Assembly: GCF_025717605.1 (NCBI RefSeq)
Contig: NZ_JAJIRQ010000002.1
Location: 143,884 to 207,883 of the forward strand
Direction of reading: 5' to 3'
From: Paucibacter sp. TC2R-5
Lineage (GTDB): Bacteria > Pseudomonadota > Gammaproteobacteria > Burkholderiales > Burkholderiaceae_C
Length of the DNA: 64,000 bases
Shown: piece by piece, positions 7,631 to 15,739 of the stretch
How the letters are laid out: every line of letters starts with the position of its first letter
How positions within the stretch are numbered: the first letter of the stretch is position 1
Translations under genes and position numbers: made by a program
Notes under the pieces: generated by a model
Database searches by the model: none
What the model was told of the DNA's origin: nothing
The model's input: the letters and a program-made list of their open reading frames with translations, nothing else

Positions 7631-9670
7631 ATGAAATCACCTCAACGCAGCCTGCTCAGCCTCGCAGCTGTCATCGCGGCCGGTTTGGCCAGCCCCGTCG
7701 CCTACGCTTTTGACTGCAGCGGTGTGCCGGAGTGGAGCGCCCAAGGCACGTACACCGCCGGCCAAAACGTGCAGCAATCCAAACAGGCCTTCCAGGCCAA
7801 ATGGTGGACGCAGAACAACACGCCCGCGAGCAATTCCGGCCAATGGGATGTCTGGAAGCCGCTGGGCGCCTGCGATGGCGTGCAGGTCGACACCACGCCG
7901 CCCACGGTGCCCGCCGGCCTGAGCGCCAGCGGCGCCACGACCAGCAGCATCACGCTGAGCTGGAGCGCCTCGACCGACGCCGGCAGCGGCGTGGCCGGTT
8001 ATGACGTGCTGCGCGGCGGCAGCGTGGTCGCTTCGCCCTCCACCACCAGCCTGGTGGACAGCGGCCTTACCGCCGGCACCGCCTACAGCTATGCAGTGCG
8101 GGCACGTGACAAGGCCGGCAATGTGTCGGCCGCCAGCAGCGCCTTGCTAACCAGCACCGCCAGCGGCGCCTGCGCCTCGGCGCCGGCCGCACCGAGCGGC
8201 CTCACCTCCCCCTCGCAGACCAGCGCCAGCGTCGCCCTGACTTGGACGGCATCCGCCGCTGCGCCCAACTGCACGGTGCAATACCGTGTACAGCAAGCGA
8301 CCACACAAGTCGCCCAGACCAGCAGCACCAGCGCCACCGTCAACAGCCTCGCGGCCGACACCGCCTACAACTTCAGCGTTGTCGCTTTCAACCAGGCCGG
8401 TGCCTCGCCCGCTTCACAGGTGCTCAGCGTGCGCACCGCCAAGGCGGATGTGAGCGGCGCCAAGAACGTGCTGGGCTATTTCGCGCAATGGGGTATTTAC
8501 GACCGTAACTTCAATGTCAAAGACATTGACGCCGGCGGCGCCGCGGCAAGGCTGACCCATATCAACTATGCCTTCGGCAATGTGCGCAATAACCGCTGCG
8601 AAGTGGGGCTGACGGTGCCCGTGAACGAGAGCACCGGCGTCGGCGGCGACGCTTTTGCCGACTACACCAAGTCGATTCAAGCGGCGCAAAGCGTCGACGG
8701 CGTGGCCGACCTGTGGGACCAAAAGCTGCGCGGCAGCTGGGGTCAGCTCAAGAAGCTCAAGGCCAAATACCCCAAGCTCAAGGTCTTGATCTCGCTGGGC
8801 GGCTGGACCTATTCGCGCGGCTTCTCCAGCGCGGCAAGGCCGGAGAACCGGGTCGCTTTCGTCAAGTCCTGCGTTGACGCCTATATCAAGGGTGACTTGC
8901 CGGTCACCGATTACGCCGGCGGCCCCGGTGCGGCGGCCGGTGTATTCGACGGTATCGACATCGACTGGGAATACCCGGTCGCCTGCGGCCTGAGCTGCGG
9001 CGCGCCCGAGGACAAGGCCAATTTCACCGCCTTGCTGGCCGAGTTCCGCAAGCAACTCGACGCCGCCAAGCCCGGCCTACTCTTGACGATTGCCGCACCC
9101 GCCGGCATCGACAAGATCCGCGTGATGGACCCCGCAGCGTTCCATCCCTCGCTGGATTTCATCAATGTGATGACCTATGACTTCCACGGTGCGTTCGAGC
9201 CCACGACCGGCTTCCACTCGGCGCTCTATGCCTCGCCAGCCGACCCCTCTACCGGCGATGTGCGCCTCTACAACAGCAATGACGCGATCCAGGCCTTCCT
9301 GGACCGCGGCGTGCCGGCCAAAAAGCTCAATCTCGGCATCGGTTTCTACGGTCGCGGCTGGACCAATGTGCCCAATGTCGGCAACGGCCTCTACCAGCCG
9401 GGCGTGGGCGCGCCGGGCAAGTACGAGAAAGGCATCGAGGACTACCGCATCCTCAAGACCCTGGGCTACCCGAGCTTTGTCGATGCGGCCTCGCGCGCGC
9501 AGTGGATTTACAACGGCACCACCTTCTGGAGCTTTGACACCCCGGTGCAAATCACCGAGAAGATGAACTACCTGAAGAGCAAGAACCTGGGCGGCGCCTT
9601 CTTCTGGGAGTTCAGCGGTGACGACGCCAACTCGACGCTGCTGAAGGCGATCAGCGACGGGCTGAAGTAA
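7631..9670 (+). CDS. Secreted GH18 chitinase with CBM5/12 and two FnIII domains
   Basis: Chitinase of 679 aa. Signal peptide 1-26 (PVAYA), CBM5/12 (28-82), two fibronectin type III domains (about 89-175 and 184-268), then a GH18 barrel (277-678). The catalytic motif DGIDIDWE is complete, with E447 as proton donor; SLGGW is at 388-392. AGGAG sits seven bases before the ATG, and the gap to the previous chitinase is 40 bases, consistent with one operon. The CBM-coding DNA is nearly the same as in the preceding gene (see findings). FnIII spacers instead of PKD/Ig give a different reach between binding module and catalytic site. The 3' end overlaps the convergent degenerate-GGDEF gene by 20 bases. 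Confidence 0.95.
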   Translation: MKSPQRSLLSLAAVIAAGLASPVAYAFDCSGVPEWSAQGTYTAGQNVQQSKQAFQAKWWTQNNTPASNSGQWDVWKPLGACDGVQVDTTPPTVPAGLSASGATTSSITLSWSASTDAGSGVAGYDVLRGGSVVASPSTTSLVDSGLTAGTAYSYAVRARDKAGNVSAASSALLTSTASGACASAPAAPSGLTSPSQTSASVALTWTASAAAPNCTVQYRVQQATTQVAQTSSTSATVNSLAADTAYNFSVVAFNQAGASPASQVLSVRTAKADVSGAKNVLGYFAQWGIYDRNFNVKDIDAGGAAARLTHINYAFGNVRNNRCEVGLTVPVNESTGVGGDAFADYTKSIQAAQSVDGVADLWDQKLRGSWGQLKKLKAKYPKLKVLISLGGWTYSRGFSSAARPENRVAFVKSCVDAYIKGDLPVTDYAGGPGAAAGVFDGIDIDWEYPVACGLSCGAPEDKANFTALLAEFRKQLDAAKPGLLLTIAAPAGIDKIRVMDPAAFHPSLDFINVMTYDFHGAFEPTTGFHSALYASPADPSTGDVRLYNSNDAIQAFLDRGVPAKKLNLGIGFYGRGWTNVPNVGNGLYQPGVGAPGKYEKGIEDYRILKTLGYPSFVDAASRAQWIYNGTTFWSFDTPVQITEKMNYLKSKNLGGAFFWEFSGDDANSTLLKAISDGLK

Positions 9671-10331
9671 GCGCCTGGCCCGCAGCAGGGTGTGGCAGCA
9701 GATTTGCAGGCTGCCTACCTTGCTTGGCGGCCGCGATCGAACCTTGGCCGAGGGCCACTTCGGCGGCGCGCGTCAGATCAGACGCGCAGATGCGTGGGCA
9801 TTCGCATTTGGCAATGCCGCTGACCAAGCTGGCATAGAGCGGCTGCGGCGCCAACTCATAGGCGCCGCTCAAGACCCGCTGCAGCCGCTCCTGAATCACA
9901 TGCACATTGGCGCGTTCGACGTTTTGCAAGACCACGCCAAAACGTCGCTCGCCAATGCGGGCCACCACATCGGTGCCACGCACCCGGCTGCGCAGGCGCG
10001 CGCCCAGGACATCCAGCAAGCTCGCGGCCTGCGTCTGCTGCTGCACCGGCTGGCCCAGCGGCTCGCGCACCTCCACATCGATCAAAAGCACTGCCGGCCG
10101 GGTGCCGAAGCGCCGCGCATGGTTCAGTTCACGCCCGACCAGCTTGGCAAAGCCTTGGAGGCTGGGTAGTTGAATCATGGCGGGCAGGCCCGCCAGCTCT
10201 ATAGCCTGACGCTCGTTGAACAACAAGGAAATATCGGCTGTCGCTTTGTTTTGCACGGGAATTTGGAGGTGTTGGCGCCAAAAATAACGGGCGGGGTGAG
10301 GATCACAAACGCTCGGCGACAGCCCATACAT
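9651..10331 (-). CDS. Degenerate GGDEF-domain protein with intact I-site
   Basis: 226 aa, no signal peptide or membrane segment. Residues from about 57 onward match a GGDEF fold (FAKLVGRELNHARRF, then VLLIDVE), but the active-site loop reads GERRF at 127-131 instead of GGDEF, so cyclase activity is not expected. The RGTD motif at 118-121 lies exactly five residues before it and matches the RxxD I-site that binds c-di-GMP. It is therefore more likely a c-di-GMP receptor than an enzyme (inference). The start at 10331 is supported by an upstream GGGAGG. An alternative start at the Met near residue 52 would trim a poorly conserved N-terminus. It converges on, and overlaps, the third chitinase. 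Confidence 0.75.
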   Translation of the reverse strand: MYGLSPSVCDPHPARYFWRQHLQIPVQNKATADISLLFNERQAIELAGLPAMIQLPSLQGFAKLVGRELNHARRFGTRPAVLLIDVEVREPLGQPVQQQTQAASLLDVLGARLRSRVRGTDVVARIGERRFGVVLQNVERANVHVIQERLQRVLSGAYELAPQPLYASLVSGIAKCECPRICASDLTRAAEVALGQGSIAAAKQGRQPANLLPHPAAGQALTSARR

Positions 10332-10779
10332 ATGGCCTCCCTGTCATCAACAAGTGTTCATGTCCTCTCTCAATAAAACGGGATCCATCCGCCAAACCCG
10401 ACATCGCTTTGAAAATATTTTGCAGCGCTCGGCGCAAGCTGAATCAGCCAGCCGCAAGGGACCCTCTGCAAAACCCCGGTGGGCCGCGGCGGTATCTTTG
10501 CGGGATGCTGGCCAAGGCGAGGCCCGCCGCCCAGACTCGTGTCTGGGTAAGGGTCGCAACGCCGGCCAGCGCCCGCAAAGACCCGCCCCAAAGGGTTTGC
10601 GAGAGAACAGGCCCTCTCGGTCCTTGCGGTGCTCGGCAGTCGGGCACAAAGCCCGACCTTCGCACCGCGCCTTCGAGCCGGCCTGTTCTCTCGCAAACGC
10701 GACCCACTGGGGATTTGCAGAGGGTCCCTAGAATGCGGGCTGCCGTATGGCTTGAAACCCGCCAATTCCCCAGAGCCAG
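10332..10779. other. Intergenic region occupied by a nested inverted repeat
   Basis: Short open frames exist on both strands, but they simply read the two arms of the inverted repeat at 10458-10728 and look unlike proteins. Outside the repeat lie the promoter regions of the divergent degenerate-GGDEF gene and sigma-factor gene; I cannot assign -35/-10 boxes. Confidence 0.6.
10458..10728. repeat. Cloverleaf-like nested inverted repeat, 271 bases
   Basis: Outer stem: 10458-10485 pairs with 10701-10728 with only a few mismatches. Inside are two long arms. Arm 1: 10491-10513 pairs with 10564-10583 and carries an inner perfect hairpin CCCAGAC/GTCTGGG (10530-10536 / 10541-10547, loop TCGT). Arm 2: an 18-bp perfect stem, 10596-10613 with 10680-10697, then GCGGTGC/GCACCGC (10626-10632 / 10662-10668), then GTCGGGC/GCCCGAC (10639-10645 / 10651-10657, loop ACAAA). 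The result is a three-way junction with two branched arms. It could be a mobile or repetitive palindromic element, a structured RNA, or a cruciform-forming protein target; no transposase is nearby. Confidence 0.8.
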
Positions 10780-11358
10780 ATGAGCGACATCACCGTTTTG
10801 CTACGCGCCGCCGGCCTTGGCGACGCCGCCGCTGCTGAAGCCGTGGTGGCCCTGCTTTATGCCGACTTGCAAAAGATGGCGCACAGCCGCATGCGTCAGT
10901 CCGGCCACCTGACCCTGCTGGACGCGACCGGCCTGGTGCACGAATCGTATTTGCGCCTCTACAGCAAGCTGCACAAAGCCGACGGCGAGCAGCAGCAACA
11001 AGATTTTCCCGACCGCAAGCATTTCCTCGCCTATGCCTCGCGGGTGATGCACAGCATCGTCATCGACATGGTGCGGGCCCGCCAAGCCGCGCGCCATGGC
11101 GGCGAGTTCGAGCATGTGACACTGAACACAGCGGTGGCCGAGCTGCCGCCGCAGGGCGACGACGAGATTCTGCGTGTGCACGAGGCGCTGGCCGAGCTGG
11201 CGGAGATGGACCCGCGCCTGGCGCAGGTGGTGGAAATGCGTTACTTCGGCGGGCTGCTCGAGGCCGAGATCGCCCAGACCCTGGGCGTGACCGAGCGCAC
11301 GGTGCAACGCGACTGGCAAAAGGCGCGGCTGTTTTTGTCCATGGCGCTTCGATCATAA
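10780..11358 (+). CDS. ECF-type RNA polymerase sigma factor (TIGR02999-like)
   Basis: 192-aa sigma-70-family protein with region 2 (about 20-100, LTLLDATGLVHESYLRL and a DRKHFLAYASRVMH stretch) and region 4 (about 125-190, with EIAQTLGVTERTVQRDWQKAR as the helix-turn-helix). The sequence pattern matches the ECF subgroup that is usually encoded next to a Ser/Thr kinase instead of a classical anti-sigma factor. Here the kinase gene starts nine bases downstream. No anti-sigma gene is visible. The target promoters cannot be told from this window. Region 4 is complete and no residue looks damaged. Confidence 0.9.
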   Translation: MSDITVLLRAAGLGDAAAAEAVVALLYADLQKMAHSRMRQSGHLTLLDATGLVHESYLRLYSKLHKADGEQQQQDFPDRKHFLAYASRVMHSIVIDMVRARQAARHGGEFEHVTLNTAVAELPPQGDDEILRVHEALAELAEMDPRLAQVVEMRYFGGLLEAEIAQTLGVTERTVQRDWQKARLFLSMALRS

Positions 11359-11367
11359 AGAACCGGC

Positions 11368-14091
11368 ATGAACGAAACGACGCGCCGCAGTATTGATAAG
11401 TCCCGCTGGCCGCTCTTGAGCCCGCTGCTGGACGAGTTGCTGGACCTGCCCCCCGAACAGCGCCCGGCCCGTTTGCAAACGCTGGAGGCCCAAGACCAAG
11501 AGCTGGCCGCCGACCTGCGCGAGCTGCTGTGGCGCCAGGACGCGATGGACGCGGCCAACTATCTGGCCACGCCCGCGCTGCAAACGATGGAGACGCAGCA
11601 ACAACAAGCCAAGGCCAGCAACAGCGCCGGCCAGCAGCTCGGCGCCTACACGCTGGAGCGCGAGATCGGCCAGGGCGGCATGGGCACGGTCTGGCTGGCG
11701 CGCCGCACCGATGGGCGCTTTGACGGCCTGGCCGCGATCAAATTCCTCAAGGCCGGCTTGCTCGGCCGCGGCGATGCAGGCCGCTTTGCCCGCGAGGGCC
11801 AAATCCTCGCCCGCTTGGCGCATCCGCATATCGCTCGCCTGCTGGACGCAGGTATTACCGAAAGCGGTGAGCAGCCCTATCTGGTGCTGGAATATGTAGA
11901 CGGCCTGCCGCTGGACCAATATTGCGACAGCCAGGCACTGACGGCCCGCGCGCGCGTGGCCTTGTTCCAGGACGTACTCGCGGCGGTAGCGCACGCGCAC
12001 ACGCGGCTGATCCTGCACAGGGACCTGAAGCCGTCCAACATCCTGGTGACGGCAGCCGGCGAAGTCAAATTGCTGGACTTCGGCATTGCCAAACTGCTGC
12101 ATGAAGAAGGCGCCACTGAAGCCGCCGCGACCGAGCTGACCCGCCAGGCCGGCCGCGCCTACACCCCACGTTACGCCGCGCCCGAGCAGGTGCAGGGCTT
12201 TGATGTCAGCACCGCCACCGATGTCTACGCGCTGGGCGTGCTGCTGTACCTCTTGCTGTGCGGTCAGCACCCGACGACGCCGGGCGAGGAAGAACACACC
12301 ACGCCGCTGGAGCGCATGCGCACGCTGGTCGAGGTAGCGCCCAGAAAACTGTCGGATCAGGTGCCTGATAAGGCCCAGGCCCGCGAGCTGCGCGGCGACT
12401 TGGACACCATCGTTGCCAAAGCGCTGAAAAAGCTGCCCGCCGAGCGCTACACCAATGCTGCCGAGCTGGCCGAGGACCTGCGCCGCTGGCTCAGCGATGA
12501 GCCAATTGCCTCCAGGCCGGACAGCCGCGCCTATGTCCTGAGCAAATTCATACGCCGGCACCGGGTGGCGGTCGCGGCAGGCACGGCGGGCGTGCTGGCC
12601 CTGGCCGCGCTGACGACGCTCAGCGTCGCCCAGGCCTGGCGCGCCGAGCGGGCCGAAAAACTGGCGCTGCAGCGCAGCGCCGAAGCCGATGATCTGCTCG
12701 GTTATATGCTCGGCGAGTTTGCCGACAAATTGCGGCCGCTCGGCCGCATGGAGCTGCTCAATGATGTCGGCGCGAAAGCGCTGGCGCATTTGAAGCTCGC
12801 GAACGCGGTCGAGGCCACCGAGGCGGCCGGCCTCACCATGACCCCGAACAGCATCTTGCAACGCGCCAAGGCGCTGACGGTGCTGGGCGAGGTCAGCGTC
12901 AACAAGCGTGAGCTGGACGCCGCCGTCGAGCCGCTGCTGGCTGCCCGCAAGCTGCTGGCCGGCGCCAGCCCCGAGCCCGGCTTGGCCAATGACTGGCGCA
13001 AAGCGCAGGGCACCGCCGCCTTTTGGCTCGGACATGTGTATTTCACCAAGCGGCAATTGGCGCCGGCCAAGCTGGCCTGGGAAGACTATCGCCTGGGCAG
13101 CGAGGCTTGGCTGCGGGACGCGCCTGGCCAGTTTGAGCCCTTGCGCGAGCTGGCTTATGCGCTGACCAATTTGGGCGTTCTGGCACTTGAGCGCGGTGAC
13201 ATCAGCAGCGCGGTTGAGCAGCTTCAGGCTTCGCAAGCGCTGAAGCAAAAGGCTGTAGTCCTTATGCCGCAAGACCAGTCTTTGCGAGCGGACTATGCCG
13301 AGGGCTTCAGTTGGTTGGGTTCGGCCTTGGTGACGCAGGGAGAGTTCCTGGCCGGCAAGCGCAGCTTTGAAGACGGCCTCGAACAGATCGCCAAAGCTCG
13401 AGCGTTGGCGCCGCATGACCTCGACTGGATCGAGCGCGAGGCCACGATGCGTTTTCATCTGGGTCGTGTTTTGCTTAGTCTGAAGGAAAGCAGGCTGGCT
13501 GTGGTGACATTGCAGCAAGCGCAAGTTCAATTTCAGGACCTGTTGCAAACAGACCCTGCACGACGCACATGGCGGCAAGCCTTGATCCGCACAAGGCTTG
13601 CGCTGGCCGAAGCCTCTCCCACGAACGTTGACGCTTCTCTGGCCAAGGCATCTGTCGAACAATTGGTGGCGATGGATCAGGGCACCGGCGCTTCGAGCAG
13701 TTTGCGGCGCCTGCCGCTGCGCACCCAGGCCAGCCTTGCCTTGGCCAAGGACTTACAAGCAAAACATGAGAACGATGCAGCTCGGGAACTACTGACGAGC
13801 CTGCTGCCAAGCCTGGCCCAGGCGCTGAGCAAGCAGCCCGAATATCTGCGCCTGCACATCGCCAATGCCCAACTGCGGCTAGGTCTGGCCGAACTGGCCC
13901 GGCAGCGCCGGGACGAAGCAGCGGCACATGCGCAATGCGTCACGCTAATTGACGAACTACAAGGACAGCGCCGGCTTTTGCAGCTTCATTACGAGATCAC
14001 CGAGGTCTGGGTTCAAGCACATTCCTGCCTGGGTCGCAAGGAGGCCGTGCAGGCGGAGCAGGATTGGTTGCGCAGCAAGCTCGGCACCTGA
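11368..14091 (+). CDS. Transmembrane Ser/Thr protein kinase with TPR-like C-terminus
   Basis: 907 aa. Cytoplasmic N-terminal kinase domain (about 94-375): glycine loop GQGGMG 101-106, catalytic Lys in AAIK (K124), HRDLKPSN with catalytic D219, DFG 237-239 and APEQ 271-274, so an active kinase is expected. One membrane helix lies at about 400-422, followed by a long helical TPR-like region (430-907) outside the membrane. The layout matches PknS of Xanthomonas citri, which activates its partner sigma factor EcfK to induce type VI secretion (established in that organism). The same partner logic is inferred here from the nine-base gap to the sigma gene. No T6SS genes are in the window. Confidence 0.9.
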   Translation: MNETTRRSIDKSRWPLLSPLLDELLDLPPEQRPARLQTLEAQDQELAADLRELLWRQDAMDAANYLATPALQTMETQQQQAKASNSAGQQLGAYTLEREIGQGGMGTVWLARRTDGRFDGLAAIKFLKAGLLGRGDAGRFAREGQILARLAHPHIARLLDAGITESGEQPYLVLEYVDGLPLDQYCDSQALTARARVALFQDVLAAVAHAHTRLILHRDLKPSNILVTAAGEVKLLDFGIAKLLHEEGATEAAATELTRQAGRAYTPRYAAPEQVQGFDVSTATDVYALGVLLYLLLCGQHPTTPGEEEHTTPLERMRTLVEVAPRKLSDQVPDKAQARELRGDLDTIVAKALKKLPAERYTNAAELAEDLRRWLSDEPIASRPDSRAYVLSKFIRRHRVAVAAGTAGVLALAALTTLSVAQAWRAERAEKLALQRSAEADDLLGYMLGEFADKLRPLGRMELLNDVGAKALAHLKLANAVEATEAAGLTMTPNSILQRAKALTVLGEVSVNKRELDAAVEPLLAARKLLAGASPEPGLANDWRKAQGTAAFWLGHVYFTKRQLAPAKLAWEDYRLGSEAWLRDAPGQFEPLRELAYALTNLGVLALERGDISSAVEQLQASQALKQKAVVLMPQDQSLRADYAEGFSWLGSALVTQGEFLAGKRSFEDGLEQIAKARALAPHDLDWIEREATMRFHLGRVLLSLKESRLAVVTLQQAQVQFQDLLQTDPARRTWRQALIRTRLALAEASPTNVDASLAKASVEQLVAMDQGTGASSSLRRLPLRTQASLALAKDLQAKHENDAARELLTSLLPSLAQALSKQPEYLRLHIANAQLRLGLAELARQRRDEAAAHAQCVTLIDELQGQRRLLQLHYEITEVWVQAHSCLGRKEAVQAEQDWLRSKLGT

Positions 14092-14159
14092 AAAACCTGT
14101 CTTCTACCTATTGATTGAACAAAACACAGACCTCCACCGAGGAAGGGATAACGCACACC

Positions 14160-14549
14160 ATGGCCAGCACCACTTACTACGTCAAAGCCTCACTCGACGC
14201 GGCGCAAAAATTCGCCGTCTGCCAATATTTCAAGAACGAGGAAGGCACCGACCCGGTGCCCGAGGGCGAGGCCTTGACCATTTCCAAGACTGCGCCCAGT
14301 TGCACCGTCAACCTGATCCAGTCGCCCGAGCTACTGCTGATCGGCGTGGTCTACAAGACCTTGGGCAATGAACCGGTTTTGACCGCCGGCAATTTTCAGC
14401 CCGCCAGCAATGACAACAGCGTCGAGATCCGGATGCCGACCGACAAGATCGTCACCAAGGGCGTGGTGCTGATGTTCTCCAATAGCGGCGGCTCGGTGGA
14501 ATGCCTTTATCCCAGCGATGATCCCCAAGTCAAGAACGACGCCGAATAA
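14160..14549 (+). CDS. Small conserved-looking protein after the kinase, function unknown
   Basis: 129 aa from the ATG at 14160; a GGAAGGG lies upstream. A TTG at 14115 would add 15 residues, but the ATG is preferred. No signal peptide or membrane helix. The sequence is acidic and beta-rich in pattern (TYYVKASLDAAQKFAVCQYF at the start, two later Cys) without a family I recognise. It follows the kinase by 68 bases in the same direction, so it may be part of the sigma/kinase module, for example as substrate, reporter or output protein. This is inference from position only. Confidence 0.6.
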   Translation: MASTTYYVKASLDAAQKFAVCQYFKNEEGTDPVPEGEALTISKTAPSCTVNLIQSPELLLIGVVYKTLGNEPVLTAGNFQPASNDNSVEIRMPTDKIVTKGVVLMFSNSGGSVECLYPSDDPQVKNDAE

Positions 14550-14598
14550 GCCAGCTCAGGCGCTTTGCTCCGTCCGTTAGCGCACGGAGGCAATGTCA

Positions 14599-15552
14599 TC
14601 AAGACCGCCTCTTCCCCCCCGGCACCACCAGAACCTCGCCGCTGAGCACCCGCTCAATGCTCTCGGACCAGGCGCGGGCGATCTTGAGGCAGCCGCTGTG
14701 GTTGAGGTGGATCTCGTTATGCCAGTCACCGCTGCTGCCGCTGCTGCCGGCCGTCGCCGGGGCCAAGGGCACGGCGGTCGAGTCGAACACATGTAGGCCG
14801 GGGAATTGCTCCTTGTCCGCCGCCATGCTTTTCAGCAGCAGCGCCAGGTGGAAGACCATCAAGCGGCTGACCGCCGCCCAGTCGGCGCTCGGCAAAGCGC
14901 AGGCCTTCAAGGCCGGGTACAGCCAGGGGCCGGACGCGCCTAACTCCGAGTTGGCATTGGCTTCAGCGCCAGCAGGACGGGGCATGGGCACCGCATAGCA
15001 ATGCATGAAGACCGGCTTGCCGGCCGAGGGCCCCTGGTCACGCAGCGTCAGCAGATGGCGCACATTGGTGCGCAGGTACTCGCTGTAGGTGGCCCAGCCG
15101 GGCTCGGAGAAGTAACGCGCTACGCCGGCTGACGGCGGGCCCCACTCGGTCTGGCGGCGCAGCAGACGCAGATGCAGCGGCACGTCGGCGCCGTCGGGCG
15201 TGTGGGCCGGGGTTTGCGCGGCAGATATCAGGTCATTGCCGCCGACCGAGAGCAGCACGCCGTCCCAGACAGGGGCGTCCGGGCTGCTGAGCAGGCGCAC
15301 AAAGTCGGGCGCCGATTCCAGGTCCACCATATGGCTGAGCGCCTCGCCGGAGCCGGCGCAGTTGACCGCGCAGGTGGGCTGCTTGAAGTACATCTCCTGC
15401 AGCAGATTGGCATGCGCATCGAGTTTGGCGGTGGCGGTGGAGAACCAGGAGTCGCCTTGTGCCAGCAAACGCCAGCGGTAAGCAGCCAGGTCGGGCGCCG
15501 AGGCGGAGGACGTGTTGAGGTCCTTCGGGGTAAAGCAGGCCAAATGATCCAA
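14599..15552 (-). CDS. SGNH/GDSL-type esterase-like hydrolase
   Basis: 317 aa. The SGNH blocks are visible: GDSW (Ser35, nucleophile), a Gly in CAGSGE, GGND (Asn106), and a C-terminal HNEIHLNHSG block holding the His. These are the catalytic and oxyanion residues of GDSL esterases/lipases. No signal peptide is visible. The first usable start is a TTG at 15552 with a weak GGAG upstream, so the N-terminus is uncertain. The substrate is unknown. It is transcribed toward the small protein after the kinase and is divergent from the DMT transporter gene. Confidence 0.75.
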   Translation of the reverse strand: MDHLACFTPKDLNTSSASAPDLAAYRWRLLAQGDSWFSTATAKLDAHANLLQEMYFKQPTCAVNCAGSGEALSHMVDLESAPDFVRLLSSPDAPVWDGVLLSVGGNDLISAAQTPAHTPDGADVPLHLRLLRRQTEWGPPSAGVARYFSEPGWATYSEYLRTNVRHLLTLRDQGPSAGKPVFMHCYAVPMPRPAGAEANANSELGASGPWLYPALKACALPSADWAAVSRLMVFHLALLLKSMAADKEQFPGLHVFDSTAVPLAPATAGSSGSSGDWHNEIHLNHSGCLKIARAWSESIERVLSGEVLVVPGGKRRS

Positions 15553-15605
15553 GAGAAGGCACTCCAGTGTTCAGCGTTGCGAAAAGAATTACAAGTTTTC
15601 GAACT

Positions 15606-15619
15606 GGTGCGCGCGCACC
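15606..15619. repeat. Perfect 14-bp palindrome GGTGCGCGCGCACC
   Basis: Lies in the spacer between the SGNH hydrolase and the DMT transporter, 54 bases upstream of the hydrolase start. It could be an operator, or simply an alternating GC tract prone to Z-DNA; no direct evidence separates these. Confidence 0.5.
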
Positions 15620-15660
15620 GCGCGGCGCAGGCGTAGCTTAGGCGATTCAATGGACATTTT

Positions 15661-15674
15661 TGGCAAATTTGCCA
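15661..15674. promoter_or_regulatory. Palindromic operator candidate TGGCAAATTTGCCA
   Basis: A perfect 14-bp palindrome in an AT-rich stretch, followed at once by TATAAA (15679-15684), which could be a -10 box for the DMT transporter. A dimeric repressor or activator site is likely; the protein is unknown. Confidence 0.45.
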
Positions 15675-15739
15675 TGCTATAAACCCTTGGTTTGCTCGCC
15701 AGCTTGGGCCGAGAATCGCCACCCCCTCCCGATCGGCCT

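Noticed and set aside
10354-10783. Several overlapping frames on both strands within the nested inverted repeat
   Set aside because: They reflect the arms of the repeat read in different frames; none has a start signal or protein-like composition.
11353-13662. Minus-strand frame of 769 codons opposite the kinase gene
   Set aside because: Same reason; the kinase motifs are on the + strand.
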